From: CAIUPE01 sp037131735
GTDB lineage: Bacteria > Pseudomonadota > Alphaproteobacteria > Rhizobiales > Beijerinckiaceae
Direction: 5' to 3'
Assembly: GCA_037131735.1 (NCBI GenBank)
Contig: JBAXQM010000001.1
Location: 1 to 64,000, forward strand
DNA: 64,000 nucleotides
The notes under the pieces are model-generated. The model was not told where the DNA came from, made no database searches, and saw only the letters and a program-made list of their open reading frames with translations. This document shows positions 16,887-26,212 of the stretch, one piece after another; within the stretch, counting starts at the first letter, position 1, and every line of letters begins with the position of its first letter. Both the position numbers and the translations under genes were made by a program.

Positions 16887-17937
16887 GCGCAGACTCCCGC
16901 TTTTCAGCGTTCACTGTCAAAGGCCACCGTGCACGCGGTGCAAAATCAAGTCCATCGGTGAGGCCGAGACTCAACCGTTCAATGCCTGCCCACGCAATCA
17001 TCGCACCATTATCAGTGCAGAGGGCGAGTGGTGGTGCTATGAGCGGTAAGTTTTTCTGCATGGCCAAACTTTCAAGCCCACCGCTTATCGCGCGATTGGC
17101 GGCAACGCCCCCCGCAATGACAAGAGCGGTGACCGGAATATTCATCTCATTTAAGCGTTCAAAAGCCATGCGCGTGCGATCAATAATACTCTCAACAATG
17201 GCACGCTGAAAAGATGCGCAAAGATCACGCACATCTTGCTCTGATAAAGGTGCGATTTTTTCAGCTTCAATACGCACGGCGGTCTTCAATCCCGACAAAG
17301 AAAAGTCGGGCTCTTTGCGGCCAATCAAGGGGCGTGGGAAAGCGAATCTCTTTGCGTCACCTTCATGTGCCAAGCATTCAACTTGCGGTCCACCCGGATA
17401 AGGAAGGCCGAGCATTTTTGCGACTTTGTCGAACGCTTCACCGATCGCATCATCAATCGTTGTGCCAAGTCGTAAATAATCACCAACACCTTTAACAACG
17501 AGCAATTGTGTGTGACCGCCCGAAGCGAGCAGCAACAAATAGGGAAAAGCGACGCCGTCAGTCAGACGCGGGGAAAGCGCATGCGCTTCGAGATGATTAA
17601 CGGCAAGAAACGGCTTTTGCGCAACAAGCGCCAAGGCTTTTGCTGTCGTGAGACCCACCATCACGCCACCGATCAGGCCAGGGCCCGCAGCAGCGGCCAC
17701 ACCGTCCATATCGGCGAGGCTTAAGCCGGCTTCAGCGAGGGCGCGCTTCACCAACACATCCATCACCTCGACATGGGCCCTCGCAGCAATTTCCGGCACG
17801 ACTCCGCCATAGGCCGCGTGATCCTCGATCTGGCTCAGGACTTCATTGGAGAGAATACGGCCCCGCCCATCAGCCCCACGCTCCACAACGGAAGCGGCGG
17901 TTTCGTCACAGGTGGTTTCAATTCCGAGGATTCGCAT
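16879..17937 (-). CDS. tsaD: tRNA N6-threonylcarbamoyladenosine synthase subunit TsaD
   Basis: The 352-residue ASKHA-fold protein begins MRILGIETTCDETAASVV. The metal ligands lie in VNHLEAHALSP (HxxxH), and LLLASGGHTQL and VIAGGVAANRAI form the nucleotide-binding core. With TsaB, TsaC and TsaE it makes t6A37 in ANN-decoding tRNAs. The open frame extends to 18036, but ATG at 17937 matches the family start. It diverges from hemC, leaving a 97-base shared promoter region. Confidence 0.97.
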   Translation of the reverse strand: MRILGIETTCDETAASVVERGADGRGRILSNEVLSQIEDHAAYGGVVPEIAARAHVEVMDVLVKRALAEAGLSLADMDGVAAAAGPGLIGGVMVGLTTAKALALVAQKPFLAVNHLEAHALSPRLTDGVAFPYLLLLASGGHTQLLVVKGVGDYLRLGTTIDDAIGEAFDKVAKMLGLPYPGGPQVECLAHEGDAKRFAFPRPLIGRKEPDFSLSGLKTAVRIEAEKIAPLSEQDVRDLCASFQRAIVESIIDRTRMAFERLNEMNIPVTALVIAGGVAANRAISGGLESLAMQKNLPLIAPPLALCTDNGAMIAWAGIERLSLGLTDGLDFAPRARWPLTVNAEKRESAHV

Positions 17938-18034
17938 GACGCAGGCCTTCAACGCCCCTATCGCCGGGCAAAACGAGCCCCTATAATCCGTTCTTGACGG
18001 TGGCCGGGTGCGCCCGACATCGCATGATGGGAGC

Positions 18035-18985
18035 ATGAGGGCAAGGTCGAAGGTGTCGGCGTTAAATCCATTTAAAATCGGGACTCGCGGAAGTCCCCTC
18101 GCGCTCTGGCAGGCTCATGAGGTCGCCGCGCGCCTGAGAAAAGCAATGTCGCTCCCCGAAGAAGGCGTGACACTCGAAATCATTCGAACGTCGGGGGATA
18201 TGAGTCAGGCGAGTGGTGCCGCGCTTGTTGGCGGCAAAGGCGCGTTCACCAAAGAACTCGACGAAGCCATGCTCGAAGGCCGGATCGATCTAGCCGTCCA
18301 TTCGGCGAAAGATATGCCGACCTCTTTTCCGGACGGGATCAACATTATTGGCTATTTGCCGCGCGAAGATGTGCGTGATTGCCTGATTTCGGCGCGTTAT
18401 GTGCGGATTGAAGACCTTCCGCAGAATGCGCATGTCGGCACCGCAAGCCTGCGCCGCGCCGCGTTAGTCAAGCGGATCCGCCCCGATATCAAGACCGCGG
18501 TATTACGCGGCAATGTCGAAACCCGCTTGCGCAAATCAGCCGATGGGGAAGTGGACGCAACCATGCTTGCGCTCGCGGGCCTCAAAAGACTGGGTCTTGC
18601 GGATAAGGCGGCCGCCATTTTACCGCTCGACACATTTCCGCCCGCACTTGGCCAAGGCGCGGTGTCAATCACCGCCCGCACGGGGGACAAACGTTCGGCC
18701 GATGCTGTCGCGGCGATTTCCTGTGTCGATACAGGTCTCGCGCTCTTAACCGAACGCGCCTTTTTGAAAATGCTCGATGGCTCATGCCGCACACCGATTG
18801 CCGGTTATGCAACCGTCAACGACGGGATCATTTCTTTTTCCGGCATGTATCTGAGTGATGATGGCCAGAGAAGCTTCAGCGCTTCGGCATCAGGGCCCGC
18901 TTCTGAAGCTGAGGCTTTGGGCAAAAAGGCCGCTCAGGACATTTTAGCGATTCTGCCCGCCGATCTCAGGACCGGAGCCGCGTGA
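18035..18985 (+). CDS. hemC: Porphobilinogen deaminase (hydroxymethylbilane synthase)
   Basis: The 316-residue protein contains FKIGTRGSPLALWQA, LDLAVHSAKDMPT-like text (IDLAVHSAKDMPTSFP) and GTASLRRAALVKRIRPD. The Cys that carries the dipyrromethane cofactor is in LDGSCRTPIAGY near residue 255. It polymerises four porphobilinogens for haem and related tetrapyrroles. ATG at 18035 is preceded by GATGGGAGC; a GTG at 18008 is possible. hemD overlaps its end by four bases. Confidence 0.96.
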   Translation: MRARSKVSALNPFKIGTRGSPLALWQAHEVAARLRKAMSLPEEGVTLEIIRTSGDMSQASGAALVGGKGAFTKELDEAMLEGRIDLAVHSAKDMPTSFPDGINIIGYLPREDVRDCLISARYVRIEDLPQNAHVGTASLRRAALVKRIRPDIKTAVLRGNVETRLRKSADGEVDATMLALAGLKRLGLADKAAAILPLDTFPPALGQGAVSITARTGDKRSADAVAAISCVDTGLALLTERAFLKMLDGSCRTPIAGYATVNDGIISFSGMYLSDDGQRSFSASASGPASEAEALGKKAAQDILAILPADLRTGAA

Positions 18986-19689
18986 GGGTTCTCGTTACAC
19001 GGCCCATCAAGGACGGCACGAGGACAGTTGAGCGCCTCAAAGAACTGGGTATTGAGGCCGTTCTCATTCCTGTGACGGCAATTAGGGAAACCCGAAACAC
19101 GGTTCCGCTTACGAAAATCGATGCGGTTCTCATCTCGAGCGCGAATGCGATCCGCTATCTTCCGGACAATGCGGGTGCGCAGCTGATCAACGTCCCAACT
19201 TTTTGCGTAGGCGAAAAGACTGCTTCCGTCGCTCGGGATGCGGGTTTTCTTTCTGTCACAACGGGGACGGGGGACGGGCGCGCTTTAGTCGGCCTCGTCG
19301 CCTCAAAATTCCAAACCCCCGCATCTCTCCTTTACCTGACAGGCACGCCGCGAAAGCCCTTCATCGAGGACGGACTTAAAGCGAACGGGTTTCAGCCGCT
19401 TGTCGTTGAACTCTATCAAACGGTTTCGGTCGATCCTTGGCCGGGGCCGGCCCGTTTGGGGGTCGAAAATTGCGATTATGGATTGCATTTCTCCCGCGCG
19501 AGCGTTGAGGCACTCCTAAAAGCGGCTGAAAATGCCGGTCTTTCCCATTTTCTGCGCACGTTGAACCATCTCTGTCTTTCCGAAGATGTGGCCACACCCC
19601 TGCGCGAAGCAGGGCACACCAAAATCCGCGTTGCGCCCAAACCAACAGAAGAAGATCTCCTCGCCCTGCTCCATATCAAGGAAACCTAA
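18982..19689 (+). CDS. hemD: Uroporphyrinogen-III synthase
   Basis: The 235-residue protein starts with GTG in the GTGA overlap with hemC: VRVLVTRPIKDGTRTVERL. It has the two-lobed HemD pattern: DAVLISSANAIRYL in the first half; LYLTGTPRKPF, VVELYQTV and LHFSRASVEALL in the second. Sequence is poorly conserved across the family, so position after hemC is important support. It closes hydroxymethylbilane to uroporphyrinogen III. Confidence 0.92.
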   Translation: MRVLVTRPIKDGTRTVERLKELGIEAVLIPVTAIRETRNTVPLTKIDAVLISSANAIRYLPDNAGAQLINVPTFCVGEKTASVARDAGFLSVTTGTGDGRALVGLVASKFQTPASLLYLTGTPRKPFIEDGLKANGFQPLVVELYQTVSVDPWPGPARLGVENCDYGLHFSRASVEALLKAAENAGLSHFLRTLNHLCLSEDVATPLREAGHTKIRVAPKPTEEDLLALLHIKET

Positions 19690-19737
19690 ACCTTAACGAG
19701 CGATGCTGCGGTTCGAATCGGATAAGAGACCGGCAGA

Positions 19738-20718
19738 ATGAGCGACGATCCCCCCACCCGCGACGAGCATGATCCGACGCGCCGCCGGCCGAGCCGCTCT
19801 GTTCCGCCGATCATCGATCTCAAAGCCGATGCGCAAAAGGGGTCCCGACAAGCGGAGGCCCCATCGACACCCAAAAGAAGGCCCTCCCCCATGCCGCATC
19901 GCATCGTACCCACTATGGTAGGGCCACTGGTGATCGGCGCACTTGCTGGCGCGATTGCGGGCATGATTGCAACATTTCTTTTGATGTCATTGCCAACAAA
20001 ATCCAAAGATGATTTCGCACAGCGGCTTGCAAGTGTTGAGGTGGCGCAAGCGCTCAATACACCTTCTGATCGCACATTGATCCTTGAACAAAAGAGCCAA
20101 GCGGTTGAGAAAAAACTAATGGCACTTGAAGAGAGTGCTACAAAATACGCTCAAAAAATCTCGGAGCTTGATAAAGCCAATCAGGCGCTTTCTGAATTGA
20201 TTGTCTCTGCTCAAAAGACTCTCCAGAGTCCTTCTGATGAGTCCTCACTTGAGGCTTTGAACGTCCTTACTGCGCGCGTTGATGCACTCACGACCAATAT
20301 AGATTTATTAAAATCAATCACGACGCAACAAAAGCCCGATGAAATGGTTCGCCTTTCGAGTGGTTTGACACTCGCGCTCGTGATCAAAGATCGAATTTTG
20401 AACCATCAAAATGCCGATAGAGAGGTTGCCGCTCTTAATGCGCTTAAAATTGACGGCATCGAGATCGCTCCCATTCAAAACACTCCACCAAAGGTGATCG
20501 AACCAAAACAAGCACCCACTTCGCTTTTACCCGATCAAAGTGCGGCGAGCTGGGATGAAAAGCTCCTGTCTTTGCTCTCAAAAATAGTCACGATTTCGCC
20601 CGTTGAAAACTCTTCGACTCCAAAGGCTGAGGCGGCGGATGATACAGCCTTAAAAGACATTGATCGCGTTATCGATATTTTGAGTGATCGTATTAAAGCC
20701 GAGAGTGCAAAACAATGA
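19738..20718 (+). CDS. Mic60/mitofilin-related membrane protein (COG4223)
   Basis: The protein has 326 residues. A charged, Pro-rich cytoplasmic N-terminus (1-60) is followed by a Gly/Ala membrane helix at about 62-83 (MVGPLVIGALAGAIAGMIATFLL). A coiled coil occupies about 95-190. A helical C-terminal part ends VIDILSDRIKAESAKQ. In alphaproteobacteria the bacterial relative of mitochondrial Mic60 lies between hemD and hemY, exactly as here, and has this architecture. It is thought to shape inner or intracytoplasmic membranes. The C-terminal mitofilin domain is not obvious by eye. Confidence 0.8.
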   Translation: MSDDPPTRDEHDPTRRRPSRSVPPIIDLKADAQKGSRQAEAPSTPKRRPSPMPHRIVPTMVGPLVIGALAGAIAGMIATFLLMSLPTKSKDDFAQRLASVEVAQALNTPSDRTLILEQKSQAVEKKLMALEESATKYAQKISELDKANQALSELIVSAQKTLQSPSDESSLEALNVLTARVDALTTNIDLLKSITTQQKPDEMVRLSSGLTLALVIKDRILNHQNADREVAALNALKIDGIEIAPIQNTPPKVIEPKQAPTSLLPDQSAASWDEKLLSLLSKIVTISPVENSSTPKAEAADDTALKDIDRVIDILSDRIKAESAKQ

Positions 20719-22226
20719 TAAGGCTCATTCTCTTTATCGCTGTTTTGACATTGTCGGCTTTAGGGCTGTCACTGCTCTCTGATATTGATGGATCAATTGC
20801 GATGACGGTTCTCGGTTATCGCATTGAGACAAACCTGACGGTCGGCGTTGTTTTTATTCTTATAACTACAATTGTTTTGGCGTCGCTCTGGTCAATACTG
20901 CGCCTTGTCTTTCGTATTCCTGAAATGATCTCGCTCGGCCTCTCAAGTCGACGCAAACATAAAGGCCATCTTGCAGTATCACGCGGCATGATTGCGCTCG
21001 GTGCTGGTGATGCCGTAATCGCACGCCGAAGTGCAGAAGATGCGCGACGTCTTCTTGGTGCAGAACCTTTGACGCTCTTGTTATCCGCGCAATCGGCGCA
21101 GCTTGATGGTAACCGCAATAAAGCAGATCGCGCTTTTGAAGAAATGCTGTCTGATCCAGAGACACGACTCTTGGGTCTACGAGGTCTTTACATCGAAGCA
21201 CAACGCGCGGGCGATTTGATCAATGCGATCCGTCACGCCGATGAAGCGCTCTCATTTTCATCAAAAGCTACATGGGCCACCGAAGCGCTCATTGACTATT
21301 TTGTTTCCGAGAATGAGTTCGACAAAGCCTTGATGGCGCTTGATCGGGGACGTTCGGGATTTGAAAAAGCAAAGGTCAAGCGCATACGCGCCGTCATTCT
21401 GACCGCGCGCGCTTTGGCTCATGAAAATCATGATCCCGATGGCGCATTGAACACTGCCCAAGAAGCCGCGAAACTCGCAAGCGATCTTGTGCCTGCTCAA
21501 ATTCTTCTCGGTCGTTTATTGGCGCGTCGCAATGATGTCCGAAAAGCCTCCCGCGCTTTGGAAACGGCTTGGCGTTTAACGCCCCATCCCGAAATCGCAG
21601 ACGCCTATCTAGTGGTACGCTCGGGAGACGCGGCGCGGGAAAGATTGCAACGCGCGCGCAAATTGCAAAGTCTTCACGCCGAGCATGGTGAAAGTCGCAT
21701 GATCATGGCGCGCGCTGCACTCGATGCGCGGGAATTTGATCTGGCACGCGAAACCCTCAAACCTCTTCTTGAAGATAACCCTTCCATGCGTGTCTGCCTT
21801 TTGATGGCAGAGCTCGAAGAGCTTGATCAAAGCCACAAAGGATTGACGCGCGAATGGTTGCAACGCGCGGCACGAGCACCTCGCGATTATGCGTGGGTGG
21901 GTGATGGCATTGTTCTTGATCACTGGTTACCTTTGTCACCAGTGAATGGAAAACTAGACCACGTACACTGGACCAAAATTCCTGAAAGTGCATCGCAAGA
22001 TCGCTTAGCTCATATTCTCACAACGGCTCTCAATGCGCTTGAACACAATGCACCGCTGACTGAGTCACGCCCTACTTTGTCAGCGCGATCTTTCATCGAG
22101 ACACTTAATGAGGTTGACAACACCGAGGAGCGCCCAACAAAAAAATCACGTTTATCGCGCGGCCCCGTAATCTTTCCGCTAGCGCATTCACCCGATGATC
22201 CGGGCCTTGTGCCGGATAAGGACTAG
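20715..22226 (+). CDS. hemY: HemY-type TPR membrane protein of the haem cluster
   Basis: The 503-residue protein has two N-terminal membrane helices (about 1-20 and 40-62) and an HemY_N region with ISLGLSSRRKHKGHLAVSRGMIALGAGD. TPR-like helices follow, with repeats such as RALETAWRLTPHPEIADAYL. It overlaps the Mic60-like gene by four bases. HemY of this type is a membrane protein of the haem gene cluster, distinct from the protoporphyrinogen oxidase of Bacillus. Its exact role is unsettled. The C-terminal 70 residues are low complexity. Confidence 0.92.
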   Translation: MIRLILFIAVLTLSALGLSLLSDIDGSIAMTVLGYRIETNLTVGVVFILITTIVLASLWSILRLVFRIPEMISLGLSSRRKHKGHLAVSRGMIALGAGDAVIARRSAEDARRLLGAEPLTLLLSAQSAQLDGNRNKADRAFEEMLSDPETRLLGLRGLYIEAQRAGDLINAIRHADEALSFSSKATWATEALIDYFVSENEFDKALMALDRGRSGFEKAKVKRIRAVILTARALAHENHDPDGALNTAQEAAKLASDLVPAQILLGRLLARRNDVRKASRALETAWRLTPHPEIADAYLVVRSGDAARERLQRARKLQSLHAEHGESRMIMARAALDAREFDLARETLKPLLEDNPSMRVCLLMAELEELDQSHKGLTREWLQRAARAPRDYAWVGDGIVLDHWLPLSPVNGKLDHVHWTKIPESASQDRLAHILTTALNALEHNAPLTESRPTLSARSFIETLNEVDNTEERPTKKSRLSRGPVIFPLAHSPDDPGLVPDKD

Positions 22227-22301
22227 GATCGTAAGGATCTGCTGATCAACTCCGATCCTATCGCATAGCTAAAACTCTCTTCTCCAACTATAAGTTATGG
22301 A

Positions 22302-23228
22302 ATGTCCGATAGCATCCCCCTACATCCTGACTCCAAAGAGAAATCGGGATCTTCGCTTGTAGCCGGTTATGGCGCCGCTCTGACTACAGTTGCGATATGG
22401 TCGGGCTTTATGGTGATCTCGCGCTTTGGTGGCAAATCGGCGCTGACTGGTTGGGACATCGCCGCATTGCGCTTAGGATTCGGCTCGCTTTTCTTGCTGC
22501 CTTTCTCTTTCGATATTCCGAAATCAGCATGGCGTGATGCGCGTTTATGGGCACTCGCAATGACAGGCGGTGCCGGTTTCATGATCCTGATTTATTCGGC
22601 CTTGAAACTCGCGCCCGCTGCGCATGGCGGCATCCTGTCTCCCGGCACACAGCCCTTCATCGTAACGCTTGCCGCGTTTTTCATTATGGGTGTGCGGCCG
22701 GAGCGCGCGCGCGTGATCGCGCTGCTTCCTATTGCGCTTGGCGTTGTGGTTGTTGCCACTCCTGGCTTCTTCGCCGCTGATATTGATGCCAGTATTCTAA
22801 TCGGCGATGCGTTGCTCTTGCTCGCGTCCGTCGTGTGGGCGATCTATAGTATCTACGCGAAATTATGGGCTTATCCACCCTGGCTTTTGACACGATTTTT
22901 ATGTCTCGCTTCAGCAATCGTGTATCTACCGCTCTATCTCCTCTTTGCTCCCAAAGGCATCATGGACGTGTCATGGTCGATGATCCTGTTACAGGGACTC
23001 TATCAAGGCATCGGACCAACAATCTTAGCGATGCTGTTTTTCCTTCGCGCCGTGGAAAAACTAGGTGCGGAGCGAACCGGCGTGATTATTGGTCTTGTGC
23101 CCATCATCTCGGGCCTTGCAGCGGTTCCACTTCTTGGCGAGCCTCTCACATGGCCGTTGATTATCGGCATGTGTCTCGTGACGATGGGGACCTATTTTGC
23201 TGCAAAGCCTCCACGACGCGCCGCTTAA
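22302..23228 (+). CDS. DMT/EamA-family transporter
   Basis: The 308-residue protein has about ten membrane helices in two EamA repeats. The first repeat runs from WSGFMVISRFGGKSALTGWDIAALRL and the second begins GDALLLLASVVWAIYSIYAKLW. The ends read LVPIISGLAAVPLLGEPLTW and LVTMGTYFAAK. It is a probable inner-membrane metabolite exporter of unknown substrate. It stands alone after the haem cluster and is unlike the DMT fragment at the start of the window. Confidence 0.9.
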   Translation: MSDSIPLHPDSKEKSGSSLVAGYGAALTTVAIWSGFMVISRFGGKSALTGWDIAALRLGFGSLFLLPFSFDIPKSAWRDARLWALAMTGGAGFMILIYSALKLAPAAHGGILSPGTQPFIVTLAAFFIMGVRPERARVIALLPIALGVVVVATPGFFAADIDASILIGDALLLLASVVWAIYSIYAKLWAYPPWLLTRFLCLASAIVYLPLYLLFAPKGIMDVSWSMILLQGLYQGIGPTILAMLFFLRAVEKLGAERTGVIIGLVPIISGLAAVPLLGEPLTWPLIIGMCLVTMGTYFAAKPPRRAA

Positions 23229-23352
23229 AACAGCGTTCGCTTTCGTTGCTGCGAGCGCCCGTTTGCAGAGCGGCAATCCGGCGCGCTTTCAAACTTGATG
23301 ATGTCGCCCTATATCAAATCTATAAACAGCGTAACCGTTGAAGGACTGAGTC

Positions 23353-24270
23353 ATGTCGATCCGCCCTGTGCGTCATATTTCCGGCACCACCCCGCATCTC
23401 GAAGGTGCGGGCGTGAGCCTGCAGCGTGTATTCGGCTTCGGTGATCCGAGCCTCACCGATCCGTTTTTAATGATGGATGATTTCCGCAATGATCGCCCGG
23501 AAAACTATGTCCGCGGCTTTCCGTGGCATCCCCATCGCGGGATTGAAACCATCACTTATGTTCTCGCCGGTGAAGTCGAGCATGGCGACAGCCTTGGTAA
23601 CCGCGGCACGCTCGGTGCGGGCGATGTGCAATGGATGACGGCGGGTTCGGGCATTTTGCATCAGGAAATGCCGAAAGGCGATGCCAAGGGCCGCATGCAC
23701 GGGTTCCAACTCTGGGCCAATCTGCCCTCGAACCTGAAAATGACAAGCCCACGCTATCAGGACGTCAAATCGAAAGAGATTCCGGAAATCGTCGATGATG
23801 ACGGCACCGCCGTGCGCGTGGTCGTCGGCGAGTTCTGGGGCAAACGCGGCCCTGTCGACGGTATTGCCGCTGATCCGCAATATCTCGATATTTTTGTCCC
23901 GCCCGGCAAACGCAAGGTTTTGCCGGTGGATACGTATCGCTCCGCCTTCGCCTATATTTTTGAAGGCTCCGCGACTTTCCGCGATGCGTCGAAGCCGTTT
24001 GGCGTCCTCGTGGAAAAGGAAGTCGATGGCGAGGAAATCCATGTCCGCGACATGAGCGGCAATCGGACGCTGGTCGTTTTCGGCACGGGTGACGAGATCG
24101 TCGTCCAAGCGGGCGATCACGGTGTACGGTTTCTGCTCGTCTCCGGCGCGCCGATCCGTGAGCCCGTGGCTTGGCATGGTCCGATCGTCATGAATACGCG
24201 CGAAGAGCTGATGACCGCCGTCCGCGAGTTACAAAACGGCACCTTCATCAAGGAAGGCGTGATGCGCTAA
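23353..24270 (+). CDS. Pirin family protein
   Basis: The 305-residue bicupin contains the pirin metal motif: GFPWHPHRGIETITYVLAGEV (two His), then GSGILHQEMP (His and Glu). The C-terminal pirin domain has GVLVEKEVDGEEI and LLVSGAPIREPVAWHGPIVMN. Bacterial pirins are Fe-containing; some degrade quercetin and others modulate enzymes. The actual target is unknown. All four metal ligands look present. A near-palindromic GGACTGAGTC lies before the ATG. Confidence 0.93.
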   Translation: MSIRPVRHISGTTPHLEGAGVSLQRVFGFGDPSLTDPFLMMDDFRNDRPENYVRGFPWHPHRGIETITYVLAGEVEHGDSLGNRGTLGAGDVQWMTAGSGILHQEMPKGDAKGRMHGFQLWANLPSNLKMTSPRYQDVKSKEIPEIVDDDGTAVRVVVGEFWGKRGPVDGIAADPQYLDIFVPPGKRKVLPVDTYRSAFAYIFEGSATFRDASKPFGVLVEKEVDGEEIHVRDMSGNRTLVVFGTGDEIVVQAGDHGVRFLLVSGAPIREPVAWHGPIVMNTREELMTAVRELQNGTFIKEGVMR

Positions 24271-24408
24271 ACCGCTGCGGAAGGGCGATCAACCGCCAAA
24301 ACGATGGTTGGGGTGCTGCGGAAACGGTCAATCATCATTGCAGACGCGCCAATCTCCCCAAATGGGGGGTAGGAAATCGACCCGAACTCATGTATGAACC
24401 GCGCCGTC

Positions 24409-24484
24409 GCCGCTTTAGCTCAGTTGGTAGAGCACAGCTTTCGTAAAGCTGGGGTCGCGTGTTCGAGTCACGCAAGCGGCACCA
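24409..24484 (+). tRNA. tRNA-Thr (anticodon CGT)
   Basis: The acceptor stem GCCGCTT pairs perfectly with AAGCGGC. The anticodon stem CAGCT/AGCTG closes loop TTCGTAA, giving anticodon CGT at 24442-24444, which reads ACG codons. The T-arm contains GTTCGAGTC. The D-arm is TAGCTCAGTTGGTAGAGC. The sequence ACCA follows the acceptor stem, so the 3' CCA is encoded. All four arms fold. Confidence 0.97.
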
Positions 24485-24500
24485 CTCAGATTATTCGGTG

Positions 24501-24998
24501 ATGCCACGCGTGATGACCTTCCTCTGCCGTCGGCATTCGAGAATTCCCGTCCTTCTCTTTGGTATTGCAAGCCTCTTTAATCTGATGGGATACGCGCAAG
24601 CCGATGAAACACCCATCCGCGATGCGCATCATTGCGCCGCGATTGCTAAAGACGCAGTCGAGACACGGCTGATAGAAGAAAAAGTGATTTACAGTCTCGC
24701 GGGCGGCACGGTGCTGAGCCTCAAACACAAAATCTATTTTCCAGTGGCGGGTGACAAATGCCTTGTCGATATGCAGTTTCATATCGTGCAGAACGGCGCA
24801 ACGATCATTAATCGCTACGTCACCGATCCTGAGACACGCGTGATTTATGCGGCGCTCACGCAATCACGCGGCAAGAAAAATCCAGAAAGCGATGAAGCAA
24901 AATTCGTCTGCAATTATGGTCACTCTTATGATGAAACAAACACCTGCTCAAATGAGCGAGAATTTGAAACGGCTGTAAAGGAGCTCACGCGGAATTAA
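24501..24998 (+). CDS. Hypothetical exported protein with four cysteines
   Basis: I do not recognise this protein. It has 165 residues from ATG at 24501 (the frame is open back into the tRNA, which cannot be coding; an ATG at 24513 is also possible). The N-terminus has Arg/His residues, then a hydrophobic segment (VLLFGIASLFNLMGYAQA) that looks like a Sec signal peptide cut before DETPIRD. The mature part has four Cys (HHC, DKC, FVC, NTC), which could form two disulfides. It ends four bases into the converging transporter gene. No relatives come to mind. Confidence 0.6.
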   Translation: MPRVMTFLCRRHSRIPVLLFGIASLFNLMGYAQADETPIRDAHHCAAIAKDAVETRLIEEKVIYSLAGGTVLSLKHKIYFPVAGDKCLVDMQFHIVQNGATIINRYVTDPETRVIYAALTQSRGKKNPESDEAKFVCNYGHSYDETNTCSNEREFETAVKELTRN

Positions 24999-26191
24999 GC
25001 GTGAGGCCGCCGCGCTTCTGCCCACTCGGTTGCGAGAAGCGCTAATATACCAAAGCCGCCAAAGCCGATAACGAGTGGTGTAATCGTGCCCTGATAGGCA
25101 AGGCCGATCAGACTACCGCCCGCAATAGAAATCAGCGAATAAAGAAATCCTGAAACGGATGAGGCCATGCCCGCAATATGGCCCATGGGTTCCAACGCAA
25201 GCGCGTTATAATTGCCAAACATCAACCCGTTGCAAAAGAAAATCACAAAGCAATAAAGGCCAAGCACAGCCAAAGGTGGATGACCGTTTGTAAAGTAGAC
25301 TGCGACGAGCATCAAAAGCGATGTAACGACCAATAGGCGAATAGCGATTTTTGTAATTCGACGCATACCGATTTTCATCACAAAGCGGCCATTGAGGATC
25401 ATCGCAATAGCAATTGCTGAGGCAAAAAACGCAAACCACAACGCAAAGAGCGGGCCTTGCTCATAGAGTTCAGCAAAAATCTGCTGCGATGTACCGAGAT
25501 ACCCAATCAAGCCTGCGAAGATAAACCCGCTCGCAAGCGTATAACCCATTGTTACCGGATGACGGCAGGATTCAACACCCGCTTCATAGAGCGCTTTAAC
25601 AGAGAAGGGACGGCGCTTCTCGACCGGCAATGTTTCATCCTGGCGGAGCGCAAACCAAATACCGGCAATTACCGACATCGCAAGAAGCCCTGCAAAAATC
25701 ACACGCCAGCTGAAAAAGAGAAGAACAGCTTGACCGATCGACGGCGCAATAATCGGCACAATCATAAATACCGTCATAACGAAACTCATGACGCGCGCCA
25801 TTGAGGAACCCGCCAATCCATCACGCACTAACGCCATTGATACGATCCGCGGTGACGCTGCGCCAAACCCCGCCACAAACCGTCCAATCAGGAGCGCCGA
25901 GAAGCCGGTTGCACCAAAACACAACACTGACCCGGCAATATAGATAACGATACCTGCGAAGATTGCCGGTTTACGACCGATTGAATCGGAGAGAGGACCA
26001 AAGATCAAAGTCCCAAAAGTCATTCCCGCAAAGAAGGCCGTAATAATAAATTGCCGTTGATTGGGATCAGAAGCGCCAAGATCACTCGCAATGATGCCAA
26101 TTGCCGGTAACATCGTATCAATAGACATCGCCGTTATAGCGTTGAGAATGGCGACAAGGAAAATAAATTCAACGCTACGCGACGATGTCAT
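24995..26191 (-). CDS. Bcr/CflA-family MFS multidrug efflux transporter
   Basis: The 398-residue protein has twelve predicted helices. The early TMLPAIGIIASDLG (helix 1), the MFS loop GPLSDSIGRKPAIFAG and the helix-4/5 stretch GRFVAGFGAASPRIVSMALVRD are typical of Bcr/CflA drug:proton antiporters. Substrate is unknown. The end overlaps the converging hypothetical gene by four bases. Confidence 0.92.
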   Translation of the reverse strand: MTSSRSVEFIFLVAILNAITAMSIDTMLPAIGIIASDLGASDPNQRQFIITAFFAGMTFGTLIFGPLSDSIGRKPAIFAGIVIYIAGSVLCFGATGFSALLIGRFVAGFGAASPRIVSMALVRDGLAGSSMARVMSFVMTVFMIVPIIAPSIGQAVLLFFSWRVIFAGLLAMSVIAGIWFALRQDETLPVEKRRPFSVKALYEAGVESCRHPVTMGYTLASGFIFAGLIGYLGTSQQIFAELYEQGPLFALWFAFFASAIAIAMILNGRFVMKIGMRRITKIAIRLLVVTSLLMLVAVYFTNGHPPLAVLGLYCFVIFFCNGLMFGNYNALALEPMGHIAGMASSVSGFLYSLISIAGGSLIGLAYQGTITPLVIGFGGFGILALLATEWAEARRPHA

Positions 26192-26212
26192 GATTTATGA
26201 ATTCCAATTCAG

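Noticed and set aside
23467..24177. 236-codon open frame on the minus strand opposite the pirin gene
   Set aside because: Pirin on the plus strand has all metal-binding motifs; the opposite frame has no recognisable domain or ribosome site.
24409..24484. tRNA-Thr as an integration site with a duplicated 3' end
   Set aside because: I looked for a second copy of the tRNA 3' end downstream and saw none; no integrase gene is present.
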